Positions 56,850 to 64,000 of a DNA stretch of 64,000 bases are shown one piece after another. Source of the DNA: JADZEM01 sp046328125 (lineage in GTDB: Bacteria; Chloroflexota; UBA6077; JACCZL01); contig JAXLXF010000020.1 of assembly GCA_046328125.1 (NCBI GenBank), positions 1-64,000 on the forward strand, in the 5' to 3' direction. The notes below the pieces were generated by a model. That model was not told the DNA's origin and did not search any database. It was given only the letters and a program-made list of their open reading frames with translations. A program made the translations under genes and the position numbers. The first letter of the stretch is position 1. Every line of letters begins with the position of its first letter.

Positions 56850-58775
56850 GTGAACGTCCGCTGGCTCGTCGCGCCGCTCGTCGCGCTGTTGCTCGTGCTC
56901 GCCATCAGCCCTGGTGCAGCTGGCGCTTGTGGCGGCTTCTTCTGCTCGGGGGTGCCGGCCGATCAGGCCGCCGAGCGGATCGTCTTCACGATGGATGACG
57001 GCACGATCACGACGTACGTCCAGATCAACTACACCGGCAGCGCCGACGAGTTCGCCTGGATCCTGCCGATGCCGGCCGTGCCGAAGGTGGACACGGCGGA
57101 CATGACGATGTTTCGCGACCTGGACCGCCTGACCCAGCCGGTCTACATCGGGCCGCGACCGCCGGACTGCCTCCAGCGGCGGATGCCGATTCCGGCCGCG
57201 GCCCCGGCCGGCGTCGCGCGGTCGGATGGGAGTGGGACGACCGTGCTGGCGAGCGGCGAGGTCGGTCCGTTCGGCTACCACGTCGTGACCTCACCGGACC
57301 CGATGGACCTCGTCCAGTGGCTCCGAGACAACAAGTACCACATCGAAGACGAGATGATCCCGCTGGTCAAGCAGTACACCGACGACGGCATGGTGTTCCT
57401 GGCGATGAAGCTGAAGCCGGGCAAGCAGACGACCGACATCACGCCGGTCAAGCTGACGTACGACGCCCGCCTGCCGACCATTCCGCTGCGGCTGACGGCC
57501 GTCGCGGCGACGCCTGACATGCCGGTCATCGTCTGGATCTTCGCGAAGGATCAGACCCAGTCGCTGAACTACACGCCGATCACCATCGCTGACTCCGAGG
57601 TCAAGTTCAGCCCGTTTGGCGGGAACGACTATCGCCAGACGGTGGTGCGGGCGGTCGATCAGGCGGGAGGGCACGCCTTCGTGACCGAGCTGGCGCAGCC
57701 GACCAGCGCGCTGCGTCCGCCGTCCGACCCGAACGTGACCTTGCTGTTCCAGCAGTACCCGTACCTGACCCGCCACTACACCCGCATCTCGCCCGAAGAG
57801 ATGACTATCGATCCGAGCTTCGACATGGTGCCGGGTCTGCCAAACGTCTCGAACGTCCACGACCTGTCGAATCGGCCGGCGCCGTGGGTCTGCTCGGACG
57901 ACCCGAACACGTTCAAGCCGGTCGCGGGGAGCGGCCCGCCGCCGTGGATGATGGCCGGCGGGCGGTACCTGAACCGTCTCGGGCAGGGCGGCGCGCCGAA
58001 GGGCTGGGCGATGTTCGCCATCGTCGGGCTGACGGCAGCAGCATTGGTCTGGCGCGGTCGGGCGATGGCCGGGCGACGGGTGGCTGGCGGTACGGCTGCT
58101 CAGCCGGAGACGACAGTGACGGTGCTCGGCGCCGCTGTGCCGGTCGGAACGGCGGTGGCGCCATCAACTGCCGCGCCAGTCTCGCGAGAACCATCGTGGC
58201 TGACCCGGTGGCGCACGGCGGCCAGCACGTTCAAGCTGACCCCGGAGGCGGTGGCGCTCCTCTTCTTCGAGATGCTGATCCTCCAGGGCGTCCACGAGAT
58301 GGAGCACATCGTCCAGGTGTTCCAGCGGACCGCGCTGGGGATCGCGACGGGCGCGGGGATGCTCGGCAGCGTGTTCGACGTCGAGCCGGTCCACATGGTC
58401 TACAACCTGGCGTTCCTGTTGCTGCTGGCGGGCGTCTGGATCGGCTGTCGCCGCGACCCGGCTGCCATCCCGATGAACGCCGACCGGGTGATGTGGCTGC
58501 TGAAGGTGTCGTTCGTCTTCCAGATCTGGCACACCGTCGAGCACGTGGTCAAGATGTACCAGTTCATCCAGACCGGCTTGAACGGGACGCCGGGCATCCT
58601 TGGGTACTGGATACCGGTGGTGTACCTGCACCTGGGCTACAACACGCTGCTGTACGCGCCAATCGTGGTGGCGTTCTTCGTGGGAGGCTTCCACACGGCG
58701 AGCGCGCGGGTGCTAGCGCGGGCGCTACGAGGGAATCGGCGGCGGCGGGCGTCGCGGCCGCGGCTGGCGTCCTGA
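56850..58775 (+). CDS. DUF2330 protein fused to a His-rich polytopic membrane domain
   Basis: 641 residues from a GTG, GGAGG about 8 bases upstream. A signal peptide ends near AAGA, then CGGFFCSGVPADQAAERIVFTMDDG opens the DUF2330 domain (about residues 25-345; EFAWILPMPAVP is characteristic). Linker and a first membrane helix at about 390-405. The C-terminal 200 residues hold four or five helices with paired acidic and His residues: LQGVHEMEHIVQVFQR, VEPVHMVYNLAFLL, FQIWHTVEHVVKMY and YLHLGYNTLLYAP. The H-x2-E-H pattern suggests metal or heme binding within the membrane. I know of no function for the fusion. Confidence 0.78.
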   Translation: MNVRWLVAPLVALLLVLAISPGAAGACGGFFCSGVPADQAAERIVFTMDDGTITTYVQINYTGSADEFAWILPMPAVPKVDTADMTMFRDLDRLTQPVYIGPRPPDCLQRRMPIPAAAPAGVARSDGSGTTVLASGEVGPFGYHVVTSPDPMDLVQWLRDNKYHIEDEMIPLVKQYTDDGMVFLAMKLKPGKQTTDITPVKLTYDARLPTIPLRLTAVAATPDMPVIVWIFAKDQTQSLNYTPITIADSEVKFSPFGGNDYRQTVVRAVDQAGGHAFVTELAQPTSALRPPSDPNVTLLFQQYPYLTRHYTRISPEEMTIDPSFDMVPGLPNVSNVHDLSNRPAPWVCSDDPNTFKPVAGSGPPPWMMAGGRYLNRLGQGGAPKGWAMFAIVGLTAAALVWRGRAMAGRRVAGGTAAQPETTVTVLGAAVPVGTAVAPSTAAPVSREPSWLTRWRTAASTFKLTPEAVALLFFEMLILQGVHEMEHIVQVFQRTALGIATGAGMLGSVFDVEPVHMVYNLAFLLLLAGVWIGCRRDPAAIPMNADRVMWLLKVSFVFQIWHTVEHVVKMYQFIQTGLNGTPGILGYWIPVVYLHLGYNTLLYAPIVVAFFVGGFHTASARVLARALRGNRRRRASRPRLAS

Positions 58776-58777
58776 GT

Positions 58778-58860
58778 TGTCAGTCGTCAGGATTCAGTCT
58801 ACAGTTGTCGACTCCGAGGCTACTCGGGGCTGGCGACTGAGAACTGACTACTGACGACTC
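58778..58860. repeat. Imperfect inverted repeat of GTCAG/CTGAC units
   Basis: GTTGTCAGTCGTCAGGATTC on the left and GAACTGACTACTGACGAC on the right, with GGCTACTCGGGGCTGG between. It fills the gap between the DUF2330 fusion gene and hyi. Related in style to the heptad repeats but a different sequence. Confidence 0.6.
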
Positions 58861-58871
58861 GCCGGAGGCGC

Positions 58872-59663
58872 ATGATGAAGCTCGCGGCCAATCTCTCGAT
58901 GCTGTACACCGAAGTTGACGTGATGGACCGCTTCAAGAAGGCAGCTCAGGCTGGCTTCACCCACGTCGAGATGCTGTTCCCGTACGACTACGACCTCGAC
59001 AAGGTCGAGCAGGAGCTAAAGTCGAACGGGTTGACGATGATCCTGTTCGACACGCACGCTGGCGACTGGGGGGCGGGCGACCGGGGCTACCTGTGCGACC
59101 CGTCGATGAAGGAGCGGTTCTACCAGAGCGTGAAGGACTCGGTGGCGATCGCGCCGCGCCTGGGGACGCGGCTGCTCAACGCGCTGGCGGGCAAGGTGCC
59201 GGCTGGGGTCAGCCTGGAGGAGGCCCGCGCGACGTGCGTGGAAAATCTCAAAAGGGCGGCGCCGCTCTGCGAGGACGCCGGCATCGTGCTGATGTCCGAG
59301 GGGCTCAACTCGATCCAGACGCCGGGCTACTTCCTGGACAACTCGAAGCTCGGATTCAGCATCGTGGACGAGGTCGGGAGCCCGGCCGTCAAGTTCCAGT
59401 ACGACATCTACCACATGCAGATCATGGAAGGGAATCTGATCGACACGATCAAGGCGAACGTCGAGAAGATCGCCCACATCCAGGTCGCGGACGTGCCGGG
59501 GCGCCACGAGCCGGGTACCGGTGAGATCAACTACCCGAACGTGTTCAAGGCAATCGACGAGAGCGGCTATCAGGGGTACGTGGCGCTGGAGTACGCGCCG
59601 TCGGGTGACACGCAGACTGGCCTGGATGCCTGGCTGCCGAAGGAGCAGCGCGCGGTCCGCTGA
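58872..59663 (+). CDS. hyi: Hydroxypyruvate isomerase-like TIM barrel protein
   Basis: 263 residues, starting at the first of two adjacent ATG codons behind GGAGG. AP endonuclease family 2 / xylose isomerase-like barrel. Landmarks of Hyi: NLSMLYTEVDVMDRFKKAAQAGFTHVEMLFPYDYD at the start, EGLNSIQTPGYFLDN with the metal Glu, YDIYHMQIMEGNL with Asp and His, VADVPGRHEPGTGEINYPNVF, and the final Glu in YVALEYAPSGDT. It interconverts hydroxypyruvate and tartronate semialdehyde, or a related ketose pair. Confidence 0.9.
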   Translation: MMKLAANLSMLYTEVDVMDRFKKAAQAGFTHVEMLFPYDYDLDKVEQELKSNGLTMILFDTHAGDWGAGDRGYLCDPSMKERFYQSVKDSVAIAPRLGTRLLNALAGKVPAGVSLEEARATCVENLKRAAPLCEDAGIVLMSEGLNSIQTPGYFLDNSKLGFSIVDEVGSPAVKFQYDIYHMQIMEGNLIDTIKANVEKIAHIQVADVPGRHEPGTGEINYPNVFKAIDESGYQGYVALEYAPSGDTQTGLDAWLPKEQRAVR

Positions 59664-59749
59664 CGAGCTGGATGCATCGCAGACGCCGAGGGGAATCGAG
59701 CAGGGCTCGGGTGGAGACGCCGCCCGAGCCCTTGTAGGATGGGGAGCTG

Positions 59750-60121
59750 ATGGACGTCGCGTGGTGGTCGATGTTCGTCATCTGGATGCTGTACGCCTGT
59801 GCGATCAGGTCGCAGCAGGAGTTTGCCGCGCAATTCTCGCCGAATCACCACGACGACCGCGGCAAGATGCTCAAGCTGGCGGTGATCGGATCGGTGCTGG
59901 TGGCGGCGCTGGTATCGATTGGTCTCGTGTACCTGCACTACTCGGCGTTCGGCCTGCTTTGGACGCTGGTGCTGAGTGTCGGCGGCAGCATCCTGGCGGC
60001 AGCTCTCTGGGGCGTGTTGAGCTCGTTCATCGACGATCTGCTGCTGGCGCTGGCAGGATTCGGGGTCTGGCCGCTCTCGGCAGTAGGAATGTACGTGCTG
60101 ATCGGGGTGGCCGAGCGCTGA
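59750..60121 (+). CDS. Small membrane protein of unknown function
   Basis: 123 residues. Hydrophobic segments at about 5-20, 43-63, 66-85 and 95-118 (VIGSVLVAALVSIGLVYLHY, LWTLVLSVGGSILAAALWGVL, LLLALAGFGVWPLSAVGMYVL), so four helices. A short polar loop with EFAAQFSPNHHDD lies after the first. No family recognised. GGGGAG stands just before the ATG, supporting translation. Confidence 0.6.
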   Translation: MDVAWWSMFVIWMLYACAIRSQQEFAAQFSPNHHDDRGKMLKLAVIGSVLVAALVSIGLVYLHYSAFGLLWTLVLSVGGSILAAALWGVLSSFIDDLLLALAGFGVWPLSAVGMYVLIGVAER

Positions 60122-60143
60122 CTGGGGCGCGGTCGCGGGCAAG

Positions 60144-61682
60144 TCAGCGCAGCGGAAAGGCCGGCGCCACGAACTTCACCAGGGCCGCGTAGTCGAGCAA
60201 GCCGAGCGCCACGGCGAGCAGCAGGCAGAGGCCGTCTGGCAGATACGCTCGTACGGCGCGTGGCGCGAGCAGCACGACCAGCACGCCGACGGTCGCCGCG
60301 ACGATCAGGGCGTTGTCTGACCACAGGTCGGCGGCGATCAGGCTGCCGTGGACCTCGCCGAGCGCCCAGAAGGTGGCGCCGGCGAGTGGTCCGGCGACCA
60401 GCAGGCGACGGAGTAGGGTGCCAGTCGCGGCGTCAGCCAGCTGCTGCCAGCCACGCGCCAGAAAGAGGGCGATCGGCACGAGGGCGGGGAAGAGGTACCG
60501 GCCCTGAGGCTGGATGAAGGTGAGGTTGTAGTAGGCGACCTCGGCGAAGACGAGGGCGATGGCGATGAGGAGGGGGGCGGGGGGTGGGGTCTTCCCGGTG
60601 AGCCAGGCGAGGATCAGTCCGACGAGGCCGAGCACGGTGAAGACGAGGTACAGGATGTAGTAGCCGTCGTCGAGGACGACGCCCATCCAGCCGAACATGC
60701 CCCAGAAGCTGCGAAACAGAACGCGGAAGAAGAAGTCGAGCGACTCCAGGTCGTAGGCGGCCCAGCGCGGCTGTCCGACGACGATCTCGTCGTGGCGGGC
60801 CATCGCGAGAGGATCGAACGGGCCGTAGACCGAGATGTTCCTGACGAGCCACCAGCCGCAGACGAGGAGCGCGACGGCCGAGGCGATCAGTGGCCAGCGG
60901 AATGCCCTCACCCCCCAGCCCCCTCTCCCTAACCGCGGGAGAGGGGGAGCAAGGGCCTGCGGTCCGTCTCTCTCCTCAACATGTGAGGCGAGGAACAGGG
61001 CGCCGAGGATCAGTGGGACGTAAACGTAGACGGTGAGCTTGGTGAGCGCCAGCGCGCCGATCAGGATCCCAAGGCCGATGGCCCAGCGGTCTGAGAAGCC
61101 GCGACGCGAGCCGACCATCAGCGCGGCGAGGGTGACGCCGGAGATGGCGGTTGCCAGCGCGTCGTTGTTGACGGCTGCCGAGATTGCGGTGTTCATCGGC
61201 ACGAACGCGACGAGCGCGGCGGTCAGGACGGCGAGGACCGGCCGGGCAGGAGCGGCCTCGCGGGCGACGACGAACGCCGCGACCACCGCGATAGCGCCGA
61301 TGGCGGCTGAGAAGAGGCGAAGGGCGAGGATCTGGCGGTTGAGCGGCTGGTTCAGGGCCAGCGTCAGGCGGTAGACGGGCGCGGCAAGGAGGTAGTACAG
61401 CGGCGGCTGATGCCCCTCGTAGCGGATGCCGTCCACCTCGTAGTCGTTTGGGAACCAGGCGGTGGTCAGGCGGTCGAGGGTCGGCTTGTCCCAGTCGCCG
61501 GGGCTGAGGACGGGCAGGGTGCCGGTGGTGGCGAGCTGGCGGATGACGTTGACGTGGGCCGGCTCGTCTGGGTTGTTCCAGCGGGGGGTGGCTCGGGCGT
61601 AGCCGAGCGCGATGTATCCGTAGGCCAGGAGGATCGGGGCGAGGAGCAGCCAGGCAGTGCGCTCGCTAAGGGAGCCCCTCAC
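60144..61682 (-). CDS. GT-C type membrane glycosyltransferase (GT39/ArnT-like)
   Basis: About 512 residues if started at the GTG at 61682, which lies inside a repeat arm. The frame is open further upstream into metG but that part is repeat- and antisense-like. First helix LLLAPILLAYGYIALGYA, then the lumenal motif RWNNPDEPAHVNVIRQLA with the catalytic-type Asp-Glu of GT-C enzymes, GHQPPLYYLLAAPVYRL, and ten or so further helices. Between helices a 46-bp repeat arm is read in frame (LAPPLPRLGRGGWGV at about 60904-60949). Uses polyprenyl-phosphate sugars; the acceptor is unknown. Confidence 0.8.
   Translation of the reverse strand: MRGSLSERTAWLLLAPILLAYGYIALGYARATPRWNNPDEPAHVNVIRQLATTGTLPVLSPGDWDKPTLDRLTTAWFPNDYEVDGIRYEGHQPPLYYLLAAPVYRLTLALNQPLNRQILALRLFSAAIGAIAVVAAFVVAREAAPARPVLAVLTAALVAFVPMNTAISAAVNNDALATAISGVTLAALMVGSRRGFSDRWAIGLGILIGALALTKLTVYVYVPLILGALFLASHVEERDGPQALAPPLPRLGRGGWGVRAFRWPLIASAVALLVCGWWLVRNISVYGPFDPLAMARHDEIVVGQPRWAAYDLESLDFFFRVLFRSFWGMFGWMGVVLDDGYYILYLVFTVLGLVGLILAWLTGKTPPPAPLLIAIALVFAEVAYYNLTFIQPQGRYLFPALVPIALFLARGWQQLADAATGTLLRRLLVAGPLAGATFWALGEVHGSLIAADLWSDNALIVAATVGVLVVLLAPRAVRAYLPDGLCLLLAVALGLLDYAALVKFVAPAFPLR
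60904..60949. repeat. CCCTCACCCCC repeat arm inside a coding sequence
   Basis: 46 bases identical to 53182-53227. It is read without disrupting the frame of the GT-C glycosyltransferase gene and lies in a loop after VEERDGPQA. Confidence 0.9.
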
Positions 61683-61725
61683 CCCCCGACCCCCTCGCGC
61701 TGTCCCGTGCGCGGGCGAGGGGGAG
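61675..61725. repeat. CCCTCACCCCC repeat, variant copy at the 5' end of the GT-C gene
   Basis: CCCCTCACCCCCCGACCCC, then TCGCGC..GCGCGGGCGAGGGGGAG. It overlaps the first possible GTG start of the glycosyltransferase and lies between it and metG. Confidence 0.75.
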
Positions 61726-61803
61726 AAGGCGCGTGCAGCATTCTTCGGCGAAGGTTTGGCGGCATCGGCAAGCCGATGGGCTTCGCGGGGCCGAAGCGGG
61801 CGG

Positions 61804-63447
61804 TCACGTCCCGGCGAGCGTGCTCGGGTCGATCTTGACGAAGAGCGGGCTCGGTTTGGGGAGGGGGCGCCCAACGGGGAGCGGCTCCCAGCGCCAGCCG
61901 TGCGACTCCAGGCTGTCCTCGTAGCCGAGCAGCTCGTGAAGCTTCTCGGAGGTGAACGGCAAGAACGGCGCGAACAGGACTTTCAGGGCGTTGATGAGGT
62001 TCAGCATCGTGCCGATAGTCTGGCCGGCGGCGTCCTTGTCCTCTTTGACCTGACGCCAGGGGGCGCGCTCGTCGAAGAAGCGGTTGCCGGCCCGAGCTAG
62101 CGCCATGACCTCGCCGATGGTCTCCTTGAAGCGGGCTCCTGCGAGGCGCTCGGTGACGCTCGCGAACGTCTTCTCGATCTCGGCGGCGAGGGCGGGGTCG
62201 GTCGAGCCGTCGCCGGGCACCTTGCCGTCGAAGTACCGCTGGGTGAAGGTCAGCGTGCGGTTGACGAGGTTACCCCAGGCCGCGACCAGCTCGTCGTTGT
62301 TGCGGCGGATCAGCTCGTCAGACGAGTAGTCCGAGTCCGAGTTCTCGGGGGCGTTGACGGTCAGGTAGAAGCGGATCGGGTCCGGGTCGAACGCCTTGAG
62401 CAGGTCGGGGACGGTGGTGCCGACGCCGGCGCTCTTGGACGCCTTCTGGCCGCCGAAGTTCATGTACTCGTTGGCGGGGACGTCGTACGGCAGGATGGTG
62501 TCGCCGCGACCGATCAGGATAGCCGGCCAGATGACGGTGTGGAACGGAATGTTGTCCTTGCCGATGAAGTAGTACTGGCGGACGGACTCGTCCTTCCACC
62601 ACGTCTGCCAGGCTTCCGGCTCGCCCGTGCGCTCGGCCCACTCGACGCTGGCCGAGAGGTAGCCGGTGCATGCTTCGATCCAGACATAGATGCGCTTGTC
62701 CTCGTAGCCGGGGATCTCGGGCGGGACGGGCACGCCCCAGCTCATGTCGCGGGTGACGGCGCGGGGCTGGAGGCCGCCTTCGAGGAAGTTGCGGGTGAAG
62801 CGGTAGACGTTCGGGCGCCAGTGGCTCATCGGCGCCATGTAGTCGAGGAGTGGCTGGTTGAGCTTCGGCAGATCGATGTAGAAGTGGGTGGTGGTGCGAC
62901 GGACGGGCGTCTCGCCGCTGAACCGACTCTTCGGGTCGATCAGCTCGATGGGATCGAGGAGCTTGCCGCAGTTGTCGCACTGGTCGCCACGAGCTTTGAG
63001 GTAGCCGCAATTGGGGCAGGTGCCCTCGACGTAGCGGTCTGGCAGGAAGCGGCCGGCCTTTTCGTCGTAGAACGCCTCGCTGGTCTCCTCGAAGAGGTAG
63101 CCGTTGTCGCGGAGCATCAGGAACTCTTCCTGGACGACGCGCCGGTGGGTGTCGGTGCCGGTCCGGGTGTAGAGGTCGTAGCTGATGCCGAGGTCGCGCC
63201 AGTAGCCGAGGAACTCGTCGTGGTAGCGGTCGGCGATCTCTTTGGGGGAGACGCCTTCCTGCTCGGCGCGGACGGTGATCGGGGTGCCGTGCTCGTCGCT
63301 GCCGGAGACCATCAGCACGTTGTTGCCGATGAGGCGCTGGAAGCGCGCGAACGTGTCGGCAGGAACGTAGACGCCCGCCAGGTGCCCGACGTGGAGCGAC
63401 CCGTTGACGTAGGGCCAGGCCGTGCAGACCAGAATCGTATCCGCCAT
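61804..63447 (-). CDS. metG: Methionyl-tRNA synthetase
   Basis: 547 residues, the short form without a C-terminal tRNA-binding domain. LVCTAWPYVNGSLHVGHLAG holds HVGH at 19-22. The zinc knuckle is CPNCGYLKARGDQCDNCG with four Cys. GSDEHGTPI and the Trp of WIEACTGYLSA build the methionine pocket. The KMSKS loop is QKASKSAG, that is KASKS with Ala in place of Met. The anticodon-binding domain includes WGNLVNR. It charges tRNA-Met. It lies 58 bases downstream of prfB on the same strand. Confidence 0.95.
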   Translation of the reverse strand: MADTILVCTAWPYVNGSLHVGHLAGVYVPADTFARFQRLIGNNVLMVSGSDEHGTPITVRAEQEGVSPKEIADRYHDEFLGYWRDLGISYDLYTRTGTDTHRRVVQEEFLMLRDNGYLFEETSEAFYDEKAGRFLPDRYVEGTCPNCGYLKARGDQCDNCGKLLDPIELIDPKSRFSGETPVRRTTTHFYIDLPKLNQPLLDYMAPMSHWRPNVYRFTRNFLEGGLQPRAVTRDMSWGVPVPPEIPGYEDKRIYVWIEACTGYLSASVEWAERTGEPEAWQTWWKDESVRQYYFIGKDNIPFHTVIWPAILIGRGDTILPYDVPANEYMNFGGQKASKSAGVGTTVPDLLKAFDPDPIRFYLTVNAPENSDSDYSSDELIRRNNDELVAAWGNLVNRTLTFTQRYFDGKVPGDGSTDPALAAEIEKTFASVTERLAGARFKETIGEVMALARAGNRFFDERAPWRQVKEDKDAAGQTIGTMLNLINALKVLFAPFLPFTSEKLHELLGYEDSLESHGWRWEPLPVGRPLPKPSPLFVKIDPSTLAGT

Positions 63448-63504
63448 GACCAGAAGTATACGGTGTTGACGGCCGTCCGCTCGATCTGGCGCGATGCGGG
63501 TCGG

Positions 63505-64000
63505 TCAGGCGTTGCCGCCCCGACCGACCGCCCACATCAGGTAGCTCTTCATCAGCTCGGACACTTCCCCGTCCAGCACCCCGCCGGTGTCGCTGGTCTC
63601 GAAGCCGGTTCGCTCGTCCTTGACCAGTCGGTACGGCGCCAGCACGTAGTGGCGGATCTGGGTGCCCCAGCTCGCCTCGACATGCTCGCCGCGCAGCGCC
63701 GCCTGCTCGGCCTCGCGCTTCTCCAGCTCCTGCTCGACCAGCTTAGAGCGCAGCATCATCATCGCCGTCTCGCGATTCTGGAGCTGCGAGCGCTCGGTCT
63801 GGCACGCCACGACGATGCCGCTCGGCATGTGCGTCAGGCGGACAGCGGTGCTGACCTTGTTCACGTTCTGGCCGCCCGGACCGCCGGCCCGAAACATGTC
63901 GAGCTTGATGTCCTCGGGGCGGATCTCGATGTTGATGTCGTTGTCCACCTCGGGCATCACTTCGACCTTTGCGAACGAGGTGTGCCGCCGGTGCGCCTGG
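63505..64000 (-). CDS. prfB: Peptide chain release factor 2, C-terminal part
   Basis: The gene runs off the right edge; about 165 codons are present. AHRRHTSFAKVEVMPEVD at the edge and then FRAGGPGGQNVNKVSTAVRLTH give the GGQ peptidyl-tRNA hydrolysis loop. HTSFA followed by PEV and DNDINIEI is the RF2 pattern rather than RF1. The C-terminal helices (YVLAPYRLVKDERTGFETSDTGGVLDGE) are complete. RF2 reads UGA and UAA stops. Because selA-selB are in the same genome, UGA is also a potential Sec codon. The SPF motif and any programmed frameshift lie outside the window. Confidence 0.92.
   Translation of the reverse strand, partial: QAHRRHTSFAKVEVMPEVDNDINIEIRPEDIKLDMFRAGGPGGQNVNKVSTAVRLTHMPSGIVVACQTERSQLQNRETAMMMLRSKLVEQELEKREAEQAALRGEHVEASWGTQIRHYVLAPYRLVKDERTGFETSDTGGVLDGEVSELMKSYLMWAVGRGGNA

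Overview
The window is 64 kb of high-GC bacterial chromosome, densely coding on both strands, with frequent GTG starts and several strong GGAGG-type ribosome binding sites. Gene content (selenocysteine machinery, PPi-type phosphofructokinases, a CSLREA-like beta-helix protein, an orphan MEMO1 protein, ThrX-rich and proline-rich surface proteins, many short dispersed palindromic repeats) suggests a Chloroflexota-like organism (Thermomicrobia or relatives). That placement is inference; there is no rRNA here to confirm it. No phage, CRISPR array, transposase or plasmid gene was seen.

Layout. 0-4 kb: a leftward cell-envelope cluster (GT4 glycosyltransferase, GT9 heptosyltransferase-like enzyme, fabZ), divergent from an ECF sigma factor with its membrane anti-sigma factor. 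4-9 kb: selA-selB and a repeat-rich lipoprotein. 8.7-11.4 kb: a scarred region with a 5'-truncated DUF2877 gene, an SDR that lacks its catalytic Ser and Tyr, and two 5'-truncated genes (an LLM monooxygenase and a Nudix hydrolase) joined head to head. 12-22 kb: valS behind a structured leader, a PPi-type phosphofructokinase, an MFS transporter, an aldehyde dehydrogenase and a NIPSNAP protein. 22-24.4 kb: tRNA-Thr and two secreted proteins. 24.4-31.6 kb: a 1108-residue XRE/cyclase/ATPase/TPR regulator divergent from an O-methyltransferase, then an FMN alpha-hydroxyacid dehydrogenase and a Gfo/Idh/MocA oxidoreductase. 31.8-38.3 kb: a large secreted beta-helix protein and an NfeD-flotillin-PspA membrane-integrity cluster. 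38.5-45 kb: a second PPi-type PFK with an apparent CTG start, a DJ-1/PfpI protein, a truncated lipoprotein, trehalose-phosphatase, a DUF3267 metallopeptidase, tRNA-Asn and a CPA2 antiporter. 45-48.8 kb: a cupredoxin-like protein and two consecutive, otherwise unrelated genes that end in a nearly identical 225-bp module; the second looks AT-richer than its surroundings. 48.8-64 kb: glmS, MEMO1, an IsdG-like monooxygenase, the NAD(P)HX repair enzyme, a metallo-beta-lactamase-fold protein, a receiver-only regulator, a DUF2330 fusion, hydroxypyruvate isomerase, a GT-C glycosyltransferase, metG and the 3' part of prfB.

The most striking non-coding feature is at least four families of short palindromic repeats: a ~115-bp multi-palindrome element, 32-34 bp perfect palindromes built from GACAGGA-like heptads, a CCCTCACCCCC palindrome with 46-bp arms, and GCGCGATGAATCGCGC elements. 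Several sit exactly at gene ends, and three sit next to truncated genes. This suggests they act as terminators and as sites of rearrangement.
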